Source: Planctomycetota bacterium
Lineage (GTDB): Bacteria > Planctomycetota > UBA1135
Direction: 5' to 3'
Assembly: GCA_002705055.1 (NCBI GenBank)
Contig: PAHY01000017.1
Location: 1-64,000, forward strand
Length of the DNA: 64,000 bases
Under the pieces are notes generated by a model. It saw only the letters and a list, made by a program, of their open reading frames with translations, made no database searches and had not been told where the DNA came from. Below, piece by piece: positions 15,748 to 24,838 of the stretch; within the stretch, counting starts at the first letter, position 1; each line of letters opens with the position of its first letter. Made by a program: the position numbers and the translations under genes.

Positions 15748-17214
15748 TTAGGAGTTTTTCTCGAAGCCGAACTCGGCCCAGCGCCGATCGATCTGAGCCT
15801 CCATGTCGTCCGACATGACGATCACCTCGGGCCAGTCGCGGGAGAAGCCCTCTTCGGGCCACTTGCGGGTCGCGTCGATGCCGACCTTGCTGCCGTAGCA
15901 GTGGGCGCGGCTGGCGTGGTCCAGCACCTCGATCGGCCCCATCGTGAACTCGAGGTCACGCTGCGGGTCGATGTTGTTGAGGACGCGCCAGGCCACCTCG
16001 CCGTCGTCGTGAATATCGCAGTCGTCGTCGACGACCACGATCACTTTGGTGAACATGGCCTGCCCCAGACCCCAGATCGCGTTCATGATCTTGCGCGCGT
16101 GCCCCGGATAGGACTTCTTGATCTTGAGGTACATCAGGTTGTGGGCGACGCCCTCGAAGGGCATGCGATAGTCCACCACCTCCGGGAACTGCTTCCGCAG
16201 CACCGGCAGCAGCAGGCGCTCGATGCCCTCGGTCATCCAGCAGTCTTCCTGCGGCGGCCGCCCCACCAGCGTGGTGTGGTAGATCGGATCCTTGCGCATC
16301 GTCACGCAATGGACGCGGAAGACCGGATAGTCATCGGCGAGGCTGTAGAAGCCGGTGTGATCGCCGAAGGGACCTTCGCGGCGCAGCTCGTTCGGGTCGA
16401 CGTAGCCCTCCAGCACGATCTCGGCGGTGGCAGGCACCTCGAGCGGCACCGTCTTGCACGGCACGAGCGGCACCGGCTTCTGGCGCAGGAAGCCCGCGAT
16501 CAACAGCTCGTCGATGTCGGGCGGGGCCGGCACCACGCTGGCGAAGCAGGTCGCCGGGTCGGCACCGATCACGACCGCCACCGGGATCTTCTCGCCGCGC
16601 GCGGCAGCCTTGCCGAGATGCCGCTTGGCATCCTTGTGCATATGCGTGTGGAAGCCGGTCTCGTTCTTGGAGAAGACCTGCAGCCGATAGGTGCCGAGGT
16701 TGCGCTTGCCCGATTCGGGATCCTGCGTCACGCACAGCGGGAAGGTGATGAACGGGCCGCCATCGTCCGGCCAGGTGGTGAGGACCGGAATCTTGTTGAG
16801 GTCGACGTCCTCGCCTTCCCAGACCACCTCCTGGCAAGGCGCGCTCGACACCTTCTTCGGGAACATCTTCCCGAGCTGCGCTAGCTTCGGCAGCATCTTC
16901 AGCTTGCCGAGCAGACCTTCAGGCGGCGCCTGATCGAGCAACTCGTCAAGCCGCTGCGCGTGGTCTTCGATCGACTCGGCGCCCAGCGACAGTCCCATGC
17001 GGCGCCGCGAGCCGAAGGCGTTGACGAAGACCGGCATCTCGCTGCCGATCACATTCTCGAACAGCAGCGCGCGATTGGGCGCTCCCTGTTCCTTGGAGAC
17101 TCGGTCGACGATCGCTGAGATCTCCAGCTTCGGATCGACCGGGGCGGAGATGCGCTGCAACTCGCCGGCAGCTTCCAGCACCTCGATCCACTCACGCAGG
17201 CTGTTGATGGCCAT
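15748..17214 (-). CDS. ubiD: UbiD-family prFMN-dependent decarboxylase
   Basis: 488 residues, the usual length of the UbiD family, which decarboxylates aromatic or unsaturated acids (for example polyprenyl-hydroxybenzoate in quinone synthesis) using prenylated FMN. The family's E-x-x-R-E-G-P-F-G-D-H-T-G segment (NELRREGPFGDHTG) that lines the active site is intact, as is the N-terminal LREWIEVLEAAGEL opening. A purine-rich AAAGGTGG lies about 4 bases before the ATG, one of the few convincing ribosome-binding sites in the window. Location just upstream of the conduit operon makes a quinone-pathway role attractive, but UbiD homologues have varied substrates and no prenyltransferase UbiX is seen here. 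Confidence 0.88.
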   Translation of the reverse strand: MAINSLREWIEVLEAAGELQRISAPVDPKLEISAIVDRVSKEQGAPNRALLFENVIGSEMPVFVNAFGSRRRMGLSLGAESIEDHAQRLDELLDQAPPEGLLGKLKMLPKLAQLGKMFPKKVSSAPCQEVVWEGEDVDLNKIPVLTTWPDDGGPFITFPLCVTQDPESGKRNLGTYRLQVFSKNETGFHTHMHKDAKRHLGKAAARGEKIPVAVVIGADPATCFASVVPAPPDIDELLIAGFLRQKPVPLVPCKTVPLEVPATAEIVLEGYVDPNELRREGPFGDHTGFYSLADDYPVFRVHCVTMRKDPIYHTTLVGRPPQEDCWMTEGIERLLLPVLRKQFPEVVDYRMPFEGVAHNLMYLKIKKSYPGHARKIMNAIWGLGQAMFTKVIVVVDDDCDIHDDGEVAWRVLNNIDPQRDLEFTMGPIEVLDHASRAHCYGSKVGIDATRKWPEEGFSRDWPEVIVMSDDMEAQIDRRWAEFGFEKNS

Positions 17215-17258
17215 GGCGCCACCTTTGTAGGCCTGCCGCGCAGAGGGGACAAGCGAAC

Positions 17259-18683
17259 TCAGGCGCGCTTTCGCAGCTCGCCGCGCTGATCCAGCCAGCG
17301 GGCCAGCGTTTCGGCCAATTGGCGCGGATCGACGGGTTTCGACAGATAGTCATCCATGCCGGCCACGAGGCAGCGCATTTCATCGCCTTCCATCGCATTC
17401 GCGGTCAGGGCAATGATCGGCACCTCGGCCACCTTGCCGGGCAGCTGGCGAATCTGGCGGGTCGCCTCATAGCCGTCGAGGACCGGCATCTGGCAGTCCA
17501 TCAGCACGGCGGCGATCTCCGCCTCCTGGACCATCTCCACGGCTTCGCCGCCGTGATGCGCGAGCACGACCCGGAAACCCAGGCGCTCGAGCATGCGAGT
17601 GGCGAGCTTGCGGTTGGTCGGGTTGTCCTCCGCGACCAGGATCAGCTCCTGACGCAGCGCCCGGGGCCGCAGCTCGGCGTAGGGGTTGGGAGACTCGGCG
17701 GTGTGTCCCGCCGCGCTCGGTGAGCTCCCCGTGGTCTCGAGGCTCGCCTCCTCCTGCACCGGCAGCTGAAAGGAGAAGGTGCTGCCCTTGCCCGGCTCAC
17801 TCTGCACCTGAATCTCGCCCCCCATCAGCCCGATCAGCTTCTGGGAAATGGCCAGGCCCAGGCCGGTCCCGCCGAAGCGCCGGGTCGTCGAGCTGTCGGC
17901 CTGGGAGAAGGAGTCAAACAGCAGCGGCAGGTGCTCGGCCGGGATGCCGATGCCGGTGTCCGTCACCGAGAAGCCGACCCGGGAAGGCACCGTTCCTTCC
18001 GTGCGATGCAGCTGAATCGTCACGCCGCCGTGGCGGGTGAACTTGATGGCGTTGCCGATGAGGTTGAGAAATACCTGGCGGAGGCGTCCGGGGTCCCCCC
18101 CCAGGGACTCCGGAAGATCCTCTGCCAGGCGTACCTCCAAAGACAAACCCTTGGCCTCTGCTTGGGGCAACAGGAGCTCATAGACCTCCTGCAGCAGCTG
18201 CCGCGGGCAAAATCGAATGCACTCAAGATCGAGCTTTCCAGCTTCAATCTTGGAGAAGTCAAGGATGTCATTGATGATCCCCAGCAGGGCCATCGCAGAC
18301 TGCTGGACGGTGTGCGCGTAGTCGCGCTGCTCCTCGTCCAGCGGGGTGTCCATCAGCAGCCCGGCCATGCCCAGGATGCCGTTCATCGGCGTGCGGATCT
18401 CATGGCTCATGTTGGCCAGGAACTCCGACTTCGCCTGGCTGGCAGCGTCGGCCTCTTCTTTGGCCTGCTGCAGCTCCGTGTTGGCGCGCTCCAGGTCCCG
18501 GGTCCGCTCGCGCACCTTCTCCTCGATCTGCTTGGCCGCGCGGACCATCGAGAAAGTGTCTCCCTGCCAGTCGTAGCTCTGCTCGACCTGGTTCATCAGC
18601 ACCTGATTGACCTTCTCCAGCTTCTGCACGCGGGCGCGCAGACGCTGCAGCTCGTCATCGGCGGGAGGCAGGGCGTCGGACAT
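17259..18683 (-). CDS. Hybrid histidine kinase (coiled coil-HisKA-HATPase-REC), NahK-like
   Basis: 474 residues, no membrane helix. Residues 10-85 form a coiled coil; the HisKA dimerization helix has the phospho-acceptor His94 ([12 protein letters not shown]). The ATPase domain shows N211 in GNAIKF, a DTGIGIP loop at about 242-248 and the GGTGLGLAI lid at 271-279. A receiver domain (about 345-465) carries acceptor Asp396 (LMDCQMP) and late Lys in LSKPVD. With no sensory domain of its own it probably takes input from the FIST protein encoded 7 bases upstream. NosP-NahK pairs are known in proteobacteria; this pairing is inferred from adjacency. Confidence 0.88.
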   Translation of the reverse strand: MSDALPPADDELQRLRARVQKLEKVNQVLMNQVEQSYDWQGDTFSMVRAAKQIEEKVRERTRDLERANTELQQAKEEADAASQAKSEFLANMSHEIRTPMNGILGMAGLLMDTPLDEEQRDYAHTVQQSAMALLGIINDILDFSKIEAGKLDLECIRFCPRQLLQEVYELLLPQAEAKGLSLEVRLAEDLPESLGGDPGRLRQVFLNLIGNAIKFTRHGGVTIQLHRTEGTVPSRVGFSVTDTGIGIPAEHLPLLFDSFSQADSSTTRRFGGTGLGLAISQKLIGLMGGEIQVQSEPGKGSTFSFQLPVQEEASLETTGSSPSAAGHTAESPNPYAELRPRALRQELILVAEDNPTNRKLATRMLERLGFRVVLAHHGGEAVEMVQEAEIAAVLMDCQMPVLDGYEATRQIRQLPGKVAEVPIIALTANAMEGDEMRCLVAGMDDYLSKPVDPRQLAETLARWLDQRGELRKRA

Positions 18684-18690
18684 GGTTGGA

Positions 18691-19845
18691 CTAGGCGGCG
18701 CGGCGGGCGCCGATCACGACTCCGGTGAAGGTCTGGTTCACGTGCATGGCGTCAAACTGCTCGCCGTAGGTCGCGAAGCCCACCGTCTGGTTGCGCTCCA
18801 GTACCTCGGCGACCTGCTCGCGCACCTCGTCGCGCTGCGACTCCAGGCTGCGCAGGATGCAGTCGCAGCCGATCGTGATCTGCGGTTCACCGATGCGGCC
18901 TCGCACCTCATCGAAGGCGCGCTGCAGACTTCCAACCAGATCGACCCCTTGGGCGACAGTCAGCACATTGCCGGGCTCGATCGCGCAGAAGAAGCTCAGG
19001 CTCTCGTCGTCATTCACCTTGGCGATCGAACGGACGAAGGTCTCACCGCCGACCCGGACGAGCACGGGGTGCGCCGCGAAGATCTGAGGCGTCAGCTCTT
19101 CAATCTCGAGCCCGACCTGCGCGGCGTACTCGCGCGCCGCCGGCTCGCCGTTGATCTCGGTCACGATGCGGTTCAGCGGATCCGCTTCGGTGATCACCAT
19201 GCGCGCTTCGGTCTCGACGAAGTGCTGGGTGCGGAAGACCTCAAACGGAAGCTCGGTGTGGACCAGCAGGCAGGTCGCGCAGTCCGCGCGAAACTCCCCG
19301 TCGACGTAGACGAAGGTCGAACCGAAGTCGAGGTCATCGCCTGCCGAGCCACCGAACAGGTGGATCTCGCCGAGCGGACGGTGCAGCGAACTCACCACCG
19401 CCTCCTCGCGCATCGACAGACCGTCGACCAGCAAGAAGCCAAAGCAGTGCTGAGCATCAACCTGCAGCCCGCGGCCACGCAGGCTGTCCATCGCCGCCTG
19501 CATCGCGTGCGTCCCGGCGTCGATCTCGAGTTCCTGCAGCGCGTCCAGGCGCCCCACTTCGAAGGAGAACTCCCCGCGTCGGAAAGAGAATCCACTCAGA
19601 GTTCCCTCGCCATAACCGGCAGGGCCGAACTCACCGGCCGTCGTGCAACCGATGACCTGAGTCGCGGAGAAGTGCTCAGCCAGCGCGGCAGCAAGCTCGG
19701 CGCGGTCATAGACCGGAGAAGCAAAGAAGACGACCAGCTCAGCCTGAGCTGGGTCGAGTTGGGCGGCGAGTTCCGCCACGGCTTCCCGGGCCTCCGTCGC
19801 GCGCGAGGCGCCACGGCGGACCGCATGGGTAGTCGATGAGGGCAT
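18691..19845 (-). CDS. FIST-domain sensor protein, NosP-like
   Basis: 384 residues from the ATG at 19845; a longer TTG-initiated reading is less likely because its extra residues resemble no FIST N-terminus. It contains an N-terminal FIST domain ([21 protein letters not shown]) and a C-terminal FIST_C domain (FGGSAGDDL, then a segment ending in GCDCILR and TYGEQF). FIST proteins sense small ligands. The NosP subgroup binds heme and NO and controls a hybrid kinase, and the next gene downstream, 7 bases away, is such a kinase. Heme binding itself cannot be confirmed by eye. Soluble, no signal peptide. Confidence 0.85.
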   Translation of the reverse strand: MPSSTTHAVRRGASRATEAREAVAELAAQLDPAQAELVVFFASPVYDRAELAAALAEHFSATQVIGCTTAGEFGPAGYGEGTLSGFSFRRGEFSFEVGRLDALQELEIDAGTHAMQAAMDSLRGRGLQVDAQHCFGFLLVDGLSMREEAVVSSLHRPLGEIHLFGGSAGDDLDFGSTFVYVDGEFRADCATCLLVHTELPFEVFRTQHFVETEARMVITEADPLNRIVTEINGEPAAREYAAQVGLEIEELTPQIFAAHPVLVRVGGETFVRSIAKVNDDESLSFFCAIEPGNVLTVAQGVDLVGSLQRAFDEVRGRIGEPQITIGCDCILRSLESQRDEVREQVAEVLERNQTVGFATYGEQFDAMHVNQTFTGVVIGARRAA

Positions 19846-19930
19846 GGTTGATCGGGGCTGAAAGGGGCAAGGAGGGGAAAGAACAAAGACTCTTCGCCAA
19901 GGTGGGCGACCCAACTTGAGACAGGTGCAC

Positions 19931-19955
19931 CAAAAAGAGACTGACCCCCTTCAGT
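19931..19955 (-). terminator. Probable terminator upstream of FIST gene
   Basis: Minus-strand reading gives ACTGA-AGGGGG-TCAGT followed by CTCTTTTTGG: a short 5-bp stem plus a T5 run. It would end transcription coming from the REC-EAL/REC pair before the FIST-kinase operon begins. The weak stem keeps confidence moderate. Confidence 0.5.
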
Positions 19956-19996
19956 GTGCTCGAATAGAGCTAAGTCCCTACCAGATAGAGATCTAG

Positions 19997-20015
19997 GCGA
20001 GAATTCTCATCTCGC
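19997..20015. repeat. Nested palindromes in the AT-rich intergenic gap
   Basis: GCGAGA (19997-20002) and TCTCGC (20010-20015) form an inverted repeat that contains the perfect 10-bp palindrome GAGAATTCTC (19999-20008). The surrounding gap (19846-20097) is visibly richer in A/T than its neighbours and has no supportable gene. It may hold the control region of the FIST-kinase operon. Confidence 0.45.
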
Positions 20016-20097
20016 TTAGCGGAGATGATAACTGATGCGTAAACCTCCTTATTGAAGTGACTTACGGTGAAGTAGCACCACCCAAGGGGGCCAGCTT

Positions 20098-20733
20098 CTA
20101 GGCGCGGCGCCGCGCAGCCTCAGTCACCCAATGCCGCAAACGGTCCTCCAGTTGCCCCGAATGAACCGGCTTCGCCAGGTAGTCATCCATCCCAGCAACA
20201 AAGCAGCGCAGATCGTCGCCTTCGAGGTTGTTGGCGGTCAGCGCGATCACGGGCACGGACCCCGCCTCGCCGGGCAACTGGCGGATGGCCCGGGTGGCCT
20301 GGTAGCCATCCATCCGCGGCATCTTGCAGTCCATGAGCACGACGTCGTAGTGGCGGCGCTCGAGCGACTCGAGGGCTTCGACGCCGTCTCGGACCCAGTC
20401 CACCGCGAAGCCCATGCGCTCGACGAGGCGGCGCGCGAGCTTGCCCGCGGTGGCGGAGTCTTCGGCGATCAGGATGCGGGCGACCTGACCGGGCTCCGGG
20501 GCCGCCGGTTCCTGCGGCTGCTCTTCCGAGGCTTGCTCGGGATCTTCGTGCTGCGGGAGCTCGGCGGGGCCGGATTGGGCGCGCTCGATGAGCCCGTCCA
20601 ACTCCTCCATCAGCTGGCGCCGGCGCTGCCGCGCCGCGTCCTCGACCGCCTCGAGCTCGGCGAGACTCCGGCGCAGTTCCCTCAGCTCAGCGGCAAGGGA
20701 GAGGCGCATCGAGTCCCGCGGCAGCTCGTTCAT
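20098..20733 (-). CDS. Stand-alone receiver protein with coiled-coil N-terminus
   Basis: 211 residues. Residues 10-60 form a charged coiled coil, then an acidic Pro/Glu-rich linker, then a receiver domain (about 85-205) with acidic pocket AED, acceptor Asp in VLMDCKMP and conserved Lys in LAKPVH. Its closest visible relative in the window is the receiver of the kinase at 17259-18683 ([14 protein letters not shown] versus DGYQATRAIRQLPG). There is no output domain, so it probably acts as a phosphate sink or an adaptor. It overlaps the REC-EAL gene by 4 bases (ATGA), has an AAGGA next to its start, and is therefore co-translated with the phosphodiesterase. Confidence 0.87.
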   Translation of the reverse strand: MNELPRDSMRLSLAAELRELRRSLAELEAVEDAARQRRRQLMEELDGLIERAQSGPAELPQHEDPEQASEEQPQEPAAPEPGQVARILIAEDSATAGKLARRLVERMGFAVDWVRDGVEALESLERRHYDVVLMDCKMPRMDGYQATRAIRQLPGEAGSVPVIALTANNLEGDDLRCFVAGMDDYLAKPVHSGQLEDRLRHWVTEAARRRA

Positions 20734-21935
20734 TCCTTGCTCGAATCCCAGGGATTGGGCGGCTCCTGGGCGTGCCGTTGGGGCTTGGCGATCAGATAGC
20801 CCTGCACGAGATCGACACCGATCCCGGACAGCGCCTGCAACTCCTCAGGGGTCTCGACCCCTTCGGCAATCACTTGCATACCGCCCTGCTCACAGAAGTC
20901 GAACATGACCTGCACCAGGTCCCGTTGCTTCTCCGCACGGTCAAGGTTGCGCACCAGCTTCATGTCCAGCTTGACCACTTCGGGCTCGAGCTGGGCAAAC
21001 GCGGCGAGTCCATTGTGACCCGCGCCCAGATCATCCATCGCGATCTCAAAGCCCAGCGCACGAAGCTGCTGCACTTTGTCCTGCGCCTGCGCGATGGCGT
21101 CCAGCGACTCGCGCTCGGTGATCTCAAGCACAAAGCGCTCGGCGTGACGCGAGAACTCGCTGTTCGGGTCGAACAGCTCGGCGTCGTTCAGATCCGCGTA
21201 GTGCAGATTCACGAACAGGCGCGCGTGCTCCGGCACGCGCGGCAACTCTTCCAGTGCGGCCTGGCGGATCGCACGACCGATTTCATCGGTCCGCCCCAGC
21301 TCGTCACCCGCGCGGATCAGCGCCGGCGGTTCGCTGAGGGTCGCCTCGGTGCAGCGCAGCAGACACTCGTAACCCACGGCGGTGCCGCGGTCGAGCGAGT
21401 AGATCGGCTGAAAGTGCAAGTAGATCGACTCCACCGCGCGCTCGAAGCGCGCAATCTGACCGGCGCGGTCTGAGGCAGTGCCCGGCGTGCCGTTGGTCAT
21501 CTGGAACAGCGAGCGTTTTGCGCTCGCCATCTTCCGCATGTGGATCGCTTCATCGATCACCTGCTCGAGTTCGCGCGGATTGACCGGCTTCTGCAGGTAG
21601 CGGAACGCCCCGTACTCGACCGCGCGAATCGCGCCTTCGAGCTGCGGCTTGCCGGTGACCAGAATCACCGGAATGTCCAGGTCACGCCCGCGGATCTCCT
21701 GCAGCAGGACGGTTCCATCCATGCCGGGCATCGTGATGTCGCTGATGATCAGCTCAGGAATATGTTCCGACAGCACGGCCAGGGCTTCCTGGCCATTCGA
21801 TGCCTGAAGCACCTGAAAGCGCTTTGCGAGCATGGCGCACATCGCCAGACGCAGGTCGCGGTCGTCGTCGACGACCAATACGGTCGGCATCTCGTCGATA
21901 CCGATCTTCGTGCCAAAGGCCAGTTGTTCCGCCAT
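20730..21935 (-). CDS. REC-EAL response regulator, c-di-GMP phosphodiesterase
   Basis: 401 residues from the ATG at 21935. The N-terminal receiver (about 15-130) has DDD, acceptor Asp in IISDITMPGMDG and Lys in LQKPVN. The C-terminal EAL domain (about 160-395) retains catalytic-type residues: the ECL variant of EAL in GYECLLR, LEITERE, MDDLGAG and the late VIAEGVET, VQGYLIAKP. It should hydrolyse cyclic di-GMP when activated by phosphorylation. Organisation beside a FIST sensor and hybrid kinase resembles the Hno network of Shewanella, where a REC-EAL protein is one output of NO sensing; the link is inferred. Confidence 0.9.
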   Translation of the reverse strand: MAEQLAFGTKIGIDEMPTVLVVDDDRDLRLAMCAMLAKRFQVLQASNGQEALAVLSEHIPELIISDITMPGMDGTVLLQEIRGRDLDIPVILVTGKPQLEGAIRAVEYGAFRYLQKPVNPRELEQVIDEAIHMRKMASAKRSLFQMTNGTPGTASDRAGQIARFERAVESIYLHFQPIYSLDRGTAVGYECLLRCTEATLSEPPALIRAGDELGRTDEIGRAIRQAALEELPRVPEHARLFVNLHYADLNDAELFDPNSEFSRHAERFVLEITERESLDAIAQAQDKVQQLRALGFEIAMDDLGAGHNGLAAFAQLEPEVVKLDMKLVRNLDRAEKQRDLVQVMFDFCEQGGMQVIAEGVETPEELQALSGIGVDLVQGYLIAKPQRHAQEPPNPWDSSKE

Positions 21936-22127
21936 GGTTGGAGCGATGGGAAGGAGGGTCAGGAAAGAACCATCGAAGGGATCGGTCTCATCCTGAGAAG
22001 GCCTCTTTCGTCTTCGGCCCGGCGTCCCCCGGATCTGCACTGCTTCCGGCCGATTTTTTTGACCGCTCCGGCAGATTTCCGCCGGATTTCAGCGACTCGT
22101 GGGCCGCACGCCGAAAGGCCACAAGAT

Positions 22128-23090
22128 CTAGTGGTCGGACGCTTCGCCGCTTCCGAGCGCCAGATCGGCGAGCAGCGGCAGGTGATCGCTGCCCACGTCC
22201 GGTCCAAGCCGGAACTGCTCCACCTGCACGGCCCCGCGATAGAGGACGTGGTCAATCGGCAGGCCCACCAGCCAGGATCGGCGCGGCCGCCAGGTCTTGC
22301 GCGGCCATTGACCCCGCCGTGCGTCCTGCAGGCGCGCATCCCTGATCAGGTGGCGGTACGCCGTCGACCAAGGAGTCTGATTGAGGTCCGCCAGCACCAC
22401 CGCCGCGTCGAGCCCGTCCAGCAGCTCGACCAGGGGTGTCAGGGCCGGTTGCGCGCCCGCCCCGACCGGCACCAAGGCATGCGCAGCCACCAGGTCGACG
22501 CGCCGCCCTGCGACGCTCATCTCCAGGTGCAGGATCGGGCGGCCGTTCTGCACCCAGACGCTCTGCATCGCCTTCGGTTCCTCGCGCGTGAGCAGCGCCA
22601 CGCCGGTCGCCCGATCAGCAAGCCCGTGCGGATAGCGCTCACGCAACGCGATCACCGATGCCTCATCGTGCACCTCGGCCAGACCGATCGCCAGCGGCAG
22701 TGGATCGAGCGTCTCCAGCCAATCCAGAAAGGACTCCACCTTGCGCGGATCGTGCTGAAGATTGGCCCAGACGACGCGCATGGACGCCGGGTCATGCAGA
22801 GTCTGCGCGGCAGCCGGAAGCCGCGGCGTGGCCCAGAAGGCAAACAGACCGACCGCAAGGAAAGCGCAGCCACCCTGCAGCACGGTGGCGCTCCGACTCC
22901 AGCGGGCGAGGACGGCGAGGCCCAGCGCAGCCCAGGCGTAGTACGCCGGGAAGTGCTGCAGCAGCGCCGTGAGCCAACCCGTGGGAAGGACATAGGCGAG
23001 CAGCAGGACTCCGAGCAGCGCCGTCAGCCCGAAGCGCACCAGCCCGCGCCCGGTCCGGCGCGCGGCCCCATCGGAAGCGCTGTGCTGCAT
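22128..23090 (-). CDS. Membrane-anchored endonuclease/exonuclease/phosphatase-fold protein (1)
   Basis: 320 residues: about three N-terminal membrane helices (residues 17-36, 48-65, 70-87), then an EEP-fold domain. Family residues visible are Glu in LAEVHD, Asp-Asn in LADLNQTPW, Asp in PIDHVLY and Asp-His in GSDHLPLL. The substrate (nucleic acid, phospholipid or other phosphodiester) cannot be told. The domain probably faces the periplasm. It is a tandem paralogue of the next gene, whose end contains the putative TACCCT promoter hexamer for this one. Confidence 0.8.
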   Translation of the reverse strand: MQHSASDGAARRTGRGLVRFGLTALLGVLLLAYVLPTGWLTALLQHFPAYYAWAALGLAVLARWSRSATVLQGGCAFLAVGLFAFWATPRLPAAAQTLHDPASMRVVWANLQHDPRKVESFLDWLETLDPLPLAIGLAEVHDEASVIALRERYPHGLADRATGVALLTREEPKAMQSVWVQNGRPILHLEMSVAGRRVDLVAAHALVPVGAGAQPALTPLVELLDGLDAAVVLADLNQTPWSTAYRHLIRDARLQDARRGQWPRKTWRPRRSWLVGLPIDHVLYRGAVQVEQFRLGPDVGSDHLPLLADLALGSGEASDH

Positions 23091-23094
23091 CGGT

Positions 23095-24003
23095 TCAGGG
23101 TAGCGCCGGCAGCACCAGATCCACCCAGAGAGGCAGATGATCTGAGCCCAGATCTGAACCGACCGTGAAGGCCGTCACCCCCACGCCGCCGCGGACGAGG
23201 ACGTGGTCAATCGGCCAGCGCAGCAGCGGAAAACTCGGATCGCGCCAGGTGCGCCACGGCCATTGTCCGGCGCGCGCGCTCTGCCAGCCGGCGGCGAGGC
23301 AGGATTGGAAGCCCGCGGCCCAGGGCGTCGTGTTGAGGTCGGCGAACAGCACGGCGGGGCCTGCGCGCTCCGCCGCCGCGCGGATCCGCGTTAGCGTCGG
23401 GGCATGAGCGGTCTGGTCCGGGTGCTGAGCGTGCCCCACCCAGACTTCCACGCCGCCTTCGAGCACCACGCGCAGCCACTTGCGCTCGCGCGGCTTGTGG
23501 CCCGGCTCGCCCTCCAACCACTCGACCTCGGCGATCGGCACCCGGCTGAACAGGCCGATGCGATCGTCGTGGTCGTAGGCCTGGTAGGGGTAATCGGCTG
23601 CCAGCCGGCGCAGCACCGGCGCCCCGCCGGCCTGACAGAGGGCGACGAGGTCCGCACCCTTTTCGACGGCGGCATGGTGGAGCGCCTCGGTCGCGGAAGG
23701 GCTTCCCCAGGCGTTGAACCAGACCGCGCGCAGCTCCTGGCCCGGTCCCGTCGCCCGCGGCGCAGCAGCCCAGAAGGGTTGGGAATAAAGGCCAAAATGG
23801 GCCACTAGCCCCACCGCAGCCACAAAGCGCCCAAGCTGCCCCCCCTTCCAGCACCACCAGGCCAGGGTCAGCGCCCAGGCGGCCACGAACTGCAGCTGCG
23901 CGTGGACCAGCATGCCGAGCCCGAGCAGCTCGAGCTCGGTCCAGGCCGCCACGCTGCCCAGTGTGAGCAAAAAGGTCCACAAAATCCGCAGCCGCCGCGC
24001 CAT
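23095..24003 (-). CDS. Membrane-anchored endonuclease/exonuclease/phosphatase-fold protein (2)
   Basis: 302 residues: two or three N-terminal helices (10-25, 33-50, 58-75) and an EEP-fold domain with FADLNTTPW, PIDHVLVRGG and GSDLGSDHLPLWVDL. The metal-binding Glu expected near the domain's first third is not evident (VALCQAGG where the paralogue has GLAEVHD), so activity may be altered. Stop and start are 5 bases apart from the paralogue in the same direction. A TAACCT hexamer 6 bases before the ATG suggests a leaderless message. Confidence 0.78.
   Translation of the reverse strand: MARRLRILWTFLLTLGSVAAWTELELLGLGMLVHAQLQFVAAWALTLAWWCWKGGQLGRFVAAVGLVAHFGLYSQPFWAAAPRATGPGQELRAVWFNAWGSPSATEALHHAAVEKGADLVALCQAGGAPVLRRLAADYPYQAYDHDDRIGLFSRVPIAEVEWLEGEPGHKPRERKWLRVVLEGGVEVWVGHAQHPDQTAHAPTLTRIRAAAERAGPAVLFADLNTTPWAAGFQSCLAAGWQSARAGQWPWRTWRDPSFPLLRWPIDHVLVRGGVGVTAFTVGSDLGSDHLPLWVDLVLPALP
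23097..23102 (-). promoter_or_regulatory. -10-like hexamer TACCCT, 6 bases before gene start
   Basis: TACCCT ends 6 bases before the ATG at 23090, inside the last codons of the upstream paralogue, and there is no ribosome-binding site. It fits the leaderless-start pattern seen at many genes of this window. Confidence 0.5.
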
Positions 24004-24009
24004 CGGCTC

Positions 24010-24015
24010 AGGTTA
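24010..24015 (-). promoter_or_regulatory. -10-like hexamer TAACCT, 6 bases before gene start
   Basis: TAACCT ends exactly 6 bases before the ATG at 24003 with no Shine-Dalgarno sequence between, implying a leaderless transcript. Confidence 0.5.
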
Positions 24016-24118
24016 CAGCGCCACGAATTCGACCTAAAGAGGAAAGCGGGGCACAGGCGCCTGCCGAAAGGGAAGAGCCGGGGTCCCGCCGCCCGGGCAA
24101 CCGGGGCTCGCTCCTTTC

Positions 24119-24838
24119 ATGCCATTCCATCGCTGGACCCACGCGGAAAAGCATCTCGTCTCCCGGCAATCCGGGCTCGAAGAGACGCTCAATAGCGCCA
24201 CGCACGCCGTCGGCGTCGTGTTTGGCTTGGCGGCCACGGCGATGCTGCTGCGCTTCACCATGGCGCAGGGCGACTTCTGGTTCTCGCTCGGGGTCGCAGT
24301 CTTCGGCTTCACCGTGGTGGTGCTCTACGCAGCCTCGACGCTCTACCACTGGGCCCGCAACCCGGCGCGCAAGCGTTTGCTTCAGGTGATCGACCACGTG
24401 GCGATCTACCTGCTGATCGCCGGCACCTACACTCCCTTCGCGCTCGGCCCGCTCCGCGAAGGTTGGGGCTGGGGCATGCTGGCCCTCATCTGGGGCCTCG
24501 CCCTCGGCGGCATGGCGCTTGAAGCCAAGCGCGCGGTCCGCAACCGCGCCGTTTCGATCGCGCTCTACCTGGGCATGGGTTGGATCGCGGTGCTGAGCTT
24601 CCCGACCCTGCTCGAGCTGCTGCCGATTCAGGCCGTGACCTGGCTGCTGGTCGGCGGCACCGCCTACACGCTGGGGACGGTGTTCTTCCTGTGGACGCGG
24701 CTGCCCTTCCACCACACCGTCTGGCACATCTTCGTGCTGATCGGCACGGTCTGCCACTTCTGCGCGATCCTGCACTTGCTGGCACCGGGCGAGCTGCCGC
24801 CCAACCTGGTGCCAGGGATCAGCATCGCGGGGCGTTAA
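24119..24838 (+). CDS. Hemolysin III / PAQR-family membrane protein
   Basis: 239 residues with about seven hydrophobic helices. Signature residues of the family are present: Glu/Thr-x-x-x-H in EETLNSATHAVG, S-x-x-Y-H-W in ASTLYHWARN, DHVAIYLLIAGTYTPF, and a C-terminal H-x-x-x-H in HHTVWHIFV followed by a third His. The family (TrhA/YqfA) affects membrane energetics and lipid homeostasis; the hemolysin name is historical. The gene is monocistronic and converges on leuS with a 4-base overlap of the coding ends. Confidence 0.93.
   Translation: MPFHRWTHAEKHLVSRQSGLEETLNSATHAVGVVFGLAATAMLLRFTMAQGDFWFSLGVAVFGFTVVVLYAASTLYHWARNPARKRLLQVIDHVAIYLLIAGTYTPFALGPLREGWGWGMLALIWGLALGGMALEAKRAVRNRAVSIALYLGMGWIAVLSFPTLLELLPIQAVTWLLVGGTAYTLGTVFFLWTRLPFHHTVWHIFVLIGTVCHFCAILHLLAPGELPPNLVPGISIAGR

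Noticed and set aside
20040-20070. AAGGAGG-like sequence on the minus strand (AATAAGGAGGTTTACGC), suggesting a small gene
   Set aside because: No ATG, GTG or TTG follows at a sensible distance with an open frame of any length; left as unexplained intergenic sequence.
18683-21941. Shared CAACC just before ATG at several starts (18683, 19845, 21935, 34653, 52295)
   Set aside because: Could be a translation-start context, but five short matches in biased DNA without a known mechanism are not enough; some overlap the leaderless pattern instead.
22036-22127. T7 run near 22053-22059 as a terminator
   Set aside because: It would work only on the plus strand, where there is no gene, and the preceding stem is poor.
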